This document shows positions 9,001-10,283 of a DNA stretch of 10,283 nt, in pieces. The stretch is from Candidatus Omnitrophota bacterium (GTDB taxonomy: Bacteria > Omnitrophota > Gorgyraeia > Gygaellales > Profunditerraquicolaceae). The notes beneath the pieces were generated by a model that saw nothing but the letters and a program-made list of their open reading frames with translations, was not told the origin of the DNA and did not search any database. The DNA is taken from the NCBI GenBank assembly GCA_028717045.1, contig JAQUON010000050.1:1-10283 (forward strand). The letters are read 5' to 3'. Position 1 is the stretch's first letter; each line of letters opens with the position of its first letter. The position numbers and the translations under genes are program-made.

Positions 9001-10283
9001 ACAGAAGTGGAGATAGTGCTTACCAAAATCGGCAAAGACGGCCATAGAAGACAAATGACCCCTGCTGAAGCAGAAGTGGTGTTAGAGAGATGCCCGGCAG
9101 CTAAGAACGAACCTTCTATAGCGCTTGATAGTTCCGGAGGGATCGAGACGAATTCAGGCAGCGGCACTATGTATGATATAGAAGATGAAACCGCCCGCTT
9201 TGCGCGGAACTGTTGTACTTTATTGAAATGCCTCAATGAAGTTATCGCATCCTTGCAAGGGACAGAAGATGACGGAAGTATTCTTATAAGCTGCACAGGG
9301 CAATACAGCTCCGGGATTCATTTAAATATGCGCAAGCCTTTGTATGGGCAGGATGTTGAACCGAACGAAACGGCCGACAAAGATTACCGTAAGATTAAAA
9401 GAGCCCTCCCCATTATATCCGGCTTATCCACTAATCCTTCAGAAGGGCTTTGGCATCCCCTTACCCGCCAACTGAAAGTCCGGCAGGTTTTTGAATTTTT
9501 TAATATCAGGAGATATGGCGAGATCGTCTATAATACGAGGCACAGCGAGGCAGGGATGCCGCCTCGCCTTGAAATAAGGCCGCCGGATACCCCTCTTCAT
9601 CCGGCATACGTAGGGCTTTATTATGCACTTATCTACAGCGCGTTAACCGGAAAATCGCCTCAGGAATTGACCTTTGAAGAATACCATAAGGCGTTTTGCA
9701 ATGGCGCAATGGACAATTTAAGAGGTTCGGTCCTATTCGATGGAGAAAGAGTAAGCCTGGCAGAGGCGCTGAACAAATTCTATGACTATAACAAAGATAT
9801 ATTTGAGGAATTACAATTAGATGCAGCGCATCAGGAATTATTGGATGCTGCACGTCTGAATGGTTTCACATACAAAGATTTTAATGATGCCGTTGGAAGA
9901 ATTGTTGATGAGATTACTTTTCTGCGATTAACGCTTGAAATTTTTACAAAGGCCTGTTACGTCCCGGAGCGCAAGCTAAGCGACATTATCCGGGATTCCC
10001 TCGCTGACGCAGGAAAGACATTTGGTGCTTCCGACAGCCAGCGCGAGGCTATTCTTGAACTTTCAGATATGTTCGCGTACCGGCCTCGAAATTTGGCGTC
10101 GCAAGATAAGGAAGAATTACCTCCCGCCATCGAGACAATAGAGCAAGGCAGGGGGATATCGTTACGCGTTATCACTGAAACAGGGTCTTTTTGCGCAGTC
10201 ACTCTTACCAGAATAAACGGAAAAGGGATTATCGAGTTCGTAGGAGAAGAGACAGCCGAACGTGGCATGCTTGATGTCCTTAT
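1..10283 (+). CDS. Interior of a giant multidomain protein gene (both ends outside the window)
   Basis: Frame 1 is open from the first base to the last: 3,427 codons with no TAA, TAG or TGA. Chance cannot explain a run of this length. Recognisable domains follow one another in this same frame: GNAT (residues about 989-1175), an HD domain (about 1181-1480), a SpoT-like HD hydrolase (about 1488-1690), a transglutaminase-like fold (about 1865-2071), a PrmA-like methyltransferase (about 2076-2363), ATP-grasp (about 2691-2990) and a glutamine-synthetase-like ligase (about 2996-3345). Continuous domain sense on both sides of every boundary argues against hidden frameshifts. Seven [A/S]SSPL linkers punctuate the chain. 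I see no signal peptide, membrane anchor, secretion domain or surface-adhesion repeats. No start codon with a convincing ribosome binding site precedes any module, so internal genes are not supported. Residue numbers in all entries count from base 1 of the window. Giant genes of this kind are known from Omnitrophota; that assignment is inferred. Confidence 0.95.
91..108 (+). repeat. SSPL linker 1 (SSSSPL, residues 31-36)
   Basis: The first of seven copies of a short Ser-rich linker ending in Pro-Leu. It follows a charged run (DDIEEKTSIK) and is followed by small residues (AASQ), as expected of a flexible hinge. The codons are tct agc tca agc ccg ctt, which differ from those of the other copies. 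Confidence 0.8.
109..1497 (+). other. Unrecognised 463-residue alpha/beta-to-helical module
   Basis: Residues 37-499, bounded by linkers 1 and 2. I do not recognise a family. The first 250 residues look alpha/beta: a helix near 46-70, a hydrophobic strand at about 166-176 (TMAVMLLVITPG), then a His-rich stretch with H200, H207, H209, H220, H239 and H240. The spacing H207-x-H209 followed by H220 could bind a metal but does not match a motif I can name. Residues about 290-485 are predicted helical by eye, with many Leu, Ala and charged residues and no Gly/Pro-rich breaks. No signal peptide or membrane segment is seen. The length and the clean linker boundaries suggest a self-contained domain. 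It could be a new family or a diverged member of a known one; a profile or structure-model search would be needed to decide. Confidence 0.55.
1498..1512 (+). repeat. SSPL linker 2 (SSSPL, residues 500-504)
   Basis: Second linker copy, preceded by a charged tail (EGKEKIDQGDLF) and followed by an acidic, probably unstructured run (ESPDNDEGK). Codons are agt tct agc cct ctg. It separates the unrecognised module from the coiled-coil module. Confidence 0.85.
1540..1905 (+). other. Coiled-coil segment
   Basis: Residues 514-635 are almost free of Pro and Gly (P570 is a rare break) and very rich in Glu, Lys, Arg, Gln and Leu. Hydrophobic residues are spaced in a heptad-like way through runs such as LREQLHEVNRELERV, LEGLRTQFKSLRKKIAFL and LERLNQDLRQELLILDEEI. 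This reads as two or three long antiparallel or dimer-forming helices. A coiled coil here could act as a spacer or an oligomerisation element between catalytic modules. No catalytic motif is visible. The assignment is by eye from composition and periodicity and gives no specific function. Confidence 0.65.
1906..2949 (+). other. Unrecognised helical module with a TPR-like hairpin
   Basis: Residues 636-983, between the coiled coil and linker 3. It is mostly helical by composition. A hydrophobic run at 641-654 (GIYVSAALVLLVGA) is too short and too soon followed by charge to be a confident membrane helix. Residues about 822-855 (ALQYLTASEFDKAIEYLEYA within them) resemble one tetratricopeptide-like helical hairpin, and about 883-912 may be a second weak one. 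This would suit a protein-interaction or packing role. The C-terminal end (about 975-983) is polar and Gln/Asp-rich and leads into the linker. I do not recognise a catalytic family. Together with the preceding coiled coil it makes a module of about 480 residues, close in size to the one before it. Confidence 0.45.
2950..2964 (+). repeat. SSPL linker 3 (ASSPL, residues 984-988)
   Basis: Third copy, read as P-A-S-S-P-L including P983, preceded by a Gln/Asp/Thr-rich run. Codons are gca agc tct cca tta. With linker 4 it brackets the GNAT domain exactly, and the two share the hexapeptide PASSPL. Confidence 0.85.
2965..3525 (+). other. GNAT-family N-acetyltransferase domain
   Basis: Residues 989-1175. 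GNAT enzymes move an acyl group from acyl-CoA to an amine. The core is well formed: a strand at 1042-1047 (VKIFIA), a hairpin strand at 1055-1061 (IVGYIVFL), then the beta4/alpha3 pyrophosphate-binding element with YLAVEGGYQRKGIG at 1078-1091, where Q1086-R1087-K1088-G1089-I1090-G1091 fits the (R/Q)-x-x-G-x-G/A motif. An alpha helix follows (ELAYAVRAYAKEKG), then a strand (RDVRSYT) and a helix at 1121-1132. About 187 residues is normal for a single GNAT domain. It sits alone between two linkers, so it looks like a complete cassette. Substrate is unknown: a protein N-terminus or lysine, an amino sugar or a small amine are all possible. CoA binding is likely; the acceptor cannot be inferred. Confidence 0.85.
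3526..3540 (+). repeat. SSPL linker 4 (ASSPL, residues 1176-1180)
   Basis: Fourth copy, again P-A-S-S-P-L with P1175. Codons are gca agt agc ccg ctt. Including the preceding Pro codon, the first eight bases match linker 3 (cccgcaag) and then the codons diverge, so the peptide is better conserved than the DNA. Confidence 0.85.
3541..4440 (+). other. HD-type metal-dependent phosphohydrolase-like domain
   Basis: Residues 1181-1480, the first of two HD domains in one linker-bounded module. The HD doublet is H1266-D1267 in LFLHDLGRVARKYD. Other candidate ligands are an earlier H1223 (LNHSLACI), H1280 after the HD (YGHLAQYSIE), H1348 in a helix (FLIWYHSVLSE) and the distal D1425 (LLIQLTDAFSVKRD). 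This H...HD...H...D order is that of the HD superfamily, whose members hydrolyse phosphomonoesters or phosphodiesters of nucleotides. The IWYHSVLSE helix and the TDAFS segment recall the HD domain of the PII-uridylyltransferase GlnD, but no nucleotidyltransferase domain precedes it. A homopolymeric run of seven C bases (about 4149) and one of seven G bases (about 4360) lie in this domain; the frame continues sensibly through both. Substrate unknown. Confidence 0.7.
4462..5070 (+). other. SpoT/Rel/MESH1-like (p)ppGpp hydrolase HD domain
   Basis: Residues 1488-1690. This closely follows the alarmone-hydrolase layout of SpoT/Rel: an AHEGQ helix (1509-1513), the metal-ligand His in VEHP (H1533), the HD pair H1559-D1560 in FLHDTPEDTD, the catalytic E1563-D1564 pair, the T-x-x-x-I-x-x-x-F helix ending at F1576, and the distal ligand D1631 in IKVSDKIHNLRTL. 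In Rel of Streptococcus the equivalents are H53, H77-D78, E81-D82 and D144. These residues bind Mn2+ and remove pyrophosphate from the 3' position of ppGpp. All are present here, so activity is plausible. No synthetase (RelA_SpoT), TGS or ACT domain follows, so it resembles hydrolase-only MESH1-type enzymes. The guanine-contact region after R1515 differs from the usual RKSGEPY, so the nucleotide specificity may differ. Confidence 0.85.
5071..5577 (+). other. Basic helical tail after the SpoT-like domain, no recognised family
   Basis: Residues 1691-1859, ending at linker 5. It is notably basic, with many Arg and Lys (for example RNKRRLRGAVRGFRERI at 1695-1711 and AMRKRLIAYVKTKRAA at 1824-1839), and looks helical apart from a short beta-like stretch at about 1794-1808. 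The charge would suit nucleic-acid, nucleotide or ribosome contact, but this is only inferred from composition. It is not the synthetase domain that normally follows the HD domain in Rel/SpoT: I see no match to that domain's G-loop or YxSxH-type motifs. Confidence 0.5.
5578..5592 (+). repeat. SSPL linker 5 (SSSPL, residues 1860-1864)
   Basis: Fifth copy, preceded by FEQN and followed by SVNEH. Codons are tcg agc agc cct tta. It separates the tandem-HD module from the transglutaminase-like domain. Confidence 0.85.
5593..6213 (+). other. Transglutaminase/papain-fold-like domain with a Cys-His-Asp triad
   Basis: Residues 1865-2071. The order Cys, helix, strand, His, strand, Asp is that of the transglutaminase-like fold. 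C1914 begins a helix (CRPSSHILAKVVHAI), a strand follows at 1941-1946, then H1954/H1955-Q-W1957-N-K-I-I, and D1970 in ELFIDGLIGQF. The H-x-W pattern and the 15-16 residue His-to-Asp spacing match the usual HxW...D of transglutaminase-like enzymes, and the Q-F after the Asp resembles related families with D-x(4)-QF. Such domains cut or exchange amide bonds (peptidase, transglutaminase or N-acyltransferase). The rest, about 1985-2071, is helical and polar. It could act on the protein itself or on another substrate; nothing in the sequence decides. The triad is read by eye and is not proof of activity. Confidence 0.5.
6214..6225 (+). repeat. SSPL linker 6 (SSPL, residues 2072-2075)
   Basis: Sixth copy and the least typical: it follows DGVV rather than a Ser/Ala-rich run and is flanked by helix-like sequence. 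It does fall at the boundary between the transglutaminase-like and methyltransferase domains. Codons are tcg tct cca ctc. Confidence 0.6.
6226..7089 (+). other. Class I SAM-dependent methyltransferase, PrmA-like
   Basis: Residues 2076-2363. Motif I, the SAM glycine loop, is clear at 2193-2207 (VVLDLGTREGVLGIAA, fitting DLGxxxGxxG). The acidic residue closing strand beta2 is E2221 in KKIIGIERQEG and would hold the ribose hydroxyls. Motif IV at 2270-2280 reads IVLANIGPHYG, like the LANI-x-x signature of PrmA, the ribosomal protein L11 methyltransferase. The segment ahead (GMSDVYYTAATIMALRTIG) occupies the place of PrmA's substrate-gating FGTGxHxTT loop but differs from it, so the target need not be L11. 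The end (LGFVTKSVVLLKG then HFSFKAFVAAR) is the usual beta6-beta7 hairpin. About 288 residues is normal for PrmA. An open frame on the opposite strand at 6268-6834 is only an antisense shadow of this domain. Confidence 0.85.
7090..7104 (+). repeat. SSPL linker 7 (SSSPL, residues 2364-2368)
   Basis: Seventh and last copy in the window, after TTADH and before SFKEL. Codons are tcc agt tcg ccg cta. No further copy follows in the remaining 1,059 residues, which suggests that the ATP-grasp and ligase domains belong to one unit. Confidence 0.85.
7105..8070 (+). other. Unrecognised N-terminal part of the ATP-grasp/ligase module
   Basis: Residues 2369-2690. I do not recognise a family. The first 175 residues are helical and charged (FKELLDSFLAEKDDKATL, FFEAFVARMKSQ), with a winged-helix-like stretch possible near 2470-2480. 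From about 2555 it becomes alpha/beta, with NIVSFYERWSDDFIVQL and a strand pair at 2631-2660 (MVLASGIVKNIVLNEKDGV then SAHLLFGLLYD). No linker separates it from the ATP-grasp domain. The later portion could be the N-terminal pre-ATP-grasp subdomain that usually precedes an ATP-grasp fold and helps bind the carboxylate substrate. That is inferred from position only. Confidence 0.45.
8071..8970 (+). other. ATP-grasp carboxylate-amine ligase domain
   Basis: Residues 2691-2990. ATP-grasp enzymes activate a carboxylate as an acyl phosphate and join it to an amine or thiol. Visible parts: a pre-grasp strand (GIPVLVDYP), a helix with K2713, then the ATP-lid element VVKPASGSGGRGI at 2767-2779 with K2769 and a Gly-rich loop, the hinge strand IIIEERI (E2806/E2807), a candidate R2825 in STMRFHSI, and the metal-binding strand pair with D2931 in VVVDLYFDG and E2943-x-N2945 in FILNEINVGN. 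This D...ExN trio is the Mg2+ site of the superfamily. Length is normal. It runs directly, with no SSPL linker, into a glutamine-synthetase-like ligase, a pairing known for peptide-forming enzymes such as bifunctional glutathione synthetase GshF, although there the order of the two domains is reversed. Substrate unknown. Confidence 0.8.
8986..10035 (+). other. Glutamine-synthetase/GCS-like carboxylate-amine ligase domain
   Basis: Residues 2996-3345. Motifs of the glutamine synthetase/gamma-glutamylcysteine ligase fold appear in order: VGTEVEIVL at 2999-3007, giving the first metal-binding acids E3002 and E3004; GGIETNSG at 3046-3053 with E3049; SGIHLNM at 3104-3110 with H3107 and N3109, like the G-x-H-x-N/H of GS; and PRLEIRPPDTPLHPAYVGL at 3188-3206 with R3189, E3191 and R3193, closely like the R-x-E-x-R...D...NPY segment near the GS C-terminus. 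These enzymes make gamma- or alpha-amide bonds from a carboxylate, an amine and ATP. The part after about 3240 is helical. With the adjoining ATP-grasp domain it would form a two-step ligase. It resembles GCS2/YbdK-type and amidoligase families more than true glutamine synthetase; exact family uncertain. Confidence 0.75.
10036..10283 (+). other. Start of the following region, unrecognised, truncated by the window
   Basis: Residues 3346-3427. The segment begins helical (QREAILELSDMFAY), passes through a polar run with two prolines (DKEELPPAIETIEQG), then shows alternating strands (ISLRVITETGSFCAVTLTRI, GIIEFVG). It may be a C-terminal beta subdomain of the ligase unit or the first strands of a new domain. 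No SSPL linker marks a boundary before the window ends. Confidence 0.4.

Overview
The whole 10,283-base window is the interior of one giant protein-coding gene on the + strand. Reading from base 1, there is no stop codon in 3,427 consecutive codons, and neither the start nor the end of the gene lies inside the window. There is no intergenic space, RNA gene, promoter, terminator, insertion sequence or CRISPR array to report. Open frames on the other strand and in the other frames are shadows of this one.

The translated product is a chain of soluble enzyme-like modules joined by a recurring short linker with the consensus [A/S]-S-S-P-L. The linker occurs seven times. Between these linkers I read, in order: (1) the tail of an upstream module; (2) an unrecognised 463-residue module; (3) a coiled-coil and helical module of about 480 residues; (4) a GNAT acetyltransferase of about 187 residues; (5) a 680-residue module with an HD-type domain, a second HD domain closely resembling the (p)ppGpp hydrolase domain of SpoT/Rel/MESH1, and a basic helical tail; (6) a transglutaminase/papain-fold-like domain with a plausible Cys-His-Asp triad; (7) a class I SAM-dependent methyltransferase resembling PrmA; and (8) a last module of more than 1,059 residues with an unrecognised N-terminal part, an ATP-grasp domain and a glutamine-synthetase/GCS-like carboxylate-amine ligase. 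Module (8) runs off the window.

The organism is probably an uncultured bacterium of the Omnitrophota (OP3) type. This is an inference. It rests on the extreme gene length, which is established for that phylum, the many unrelated enzyme domains in one frame, the mid-40s GC content (estimated by eye) and the codon use, which has frequent ATA, AGA and AGG. No marker gene is present to confirm it.

The modules would act on CoA esters, nucleotides, S-adenosylmethionine and ATP, and I see no signal peptide or convincing membrane segment, so this part of the protein is most simply cytoplasmic. Two readings fit. It may be a mega-enzyme that keeps acetyl-, methyl- and amide-transfer activities together, perhaps for peptide or amino-acid-derived products. 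Or it may be a bacterial polyprotein whose S-S-P-L linkers are flexible hinges or processing sites. The linker peptide is conserved while its codons are scrambled, which argues for selection on the peptide itself.
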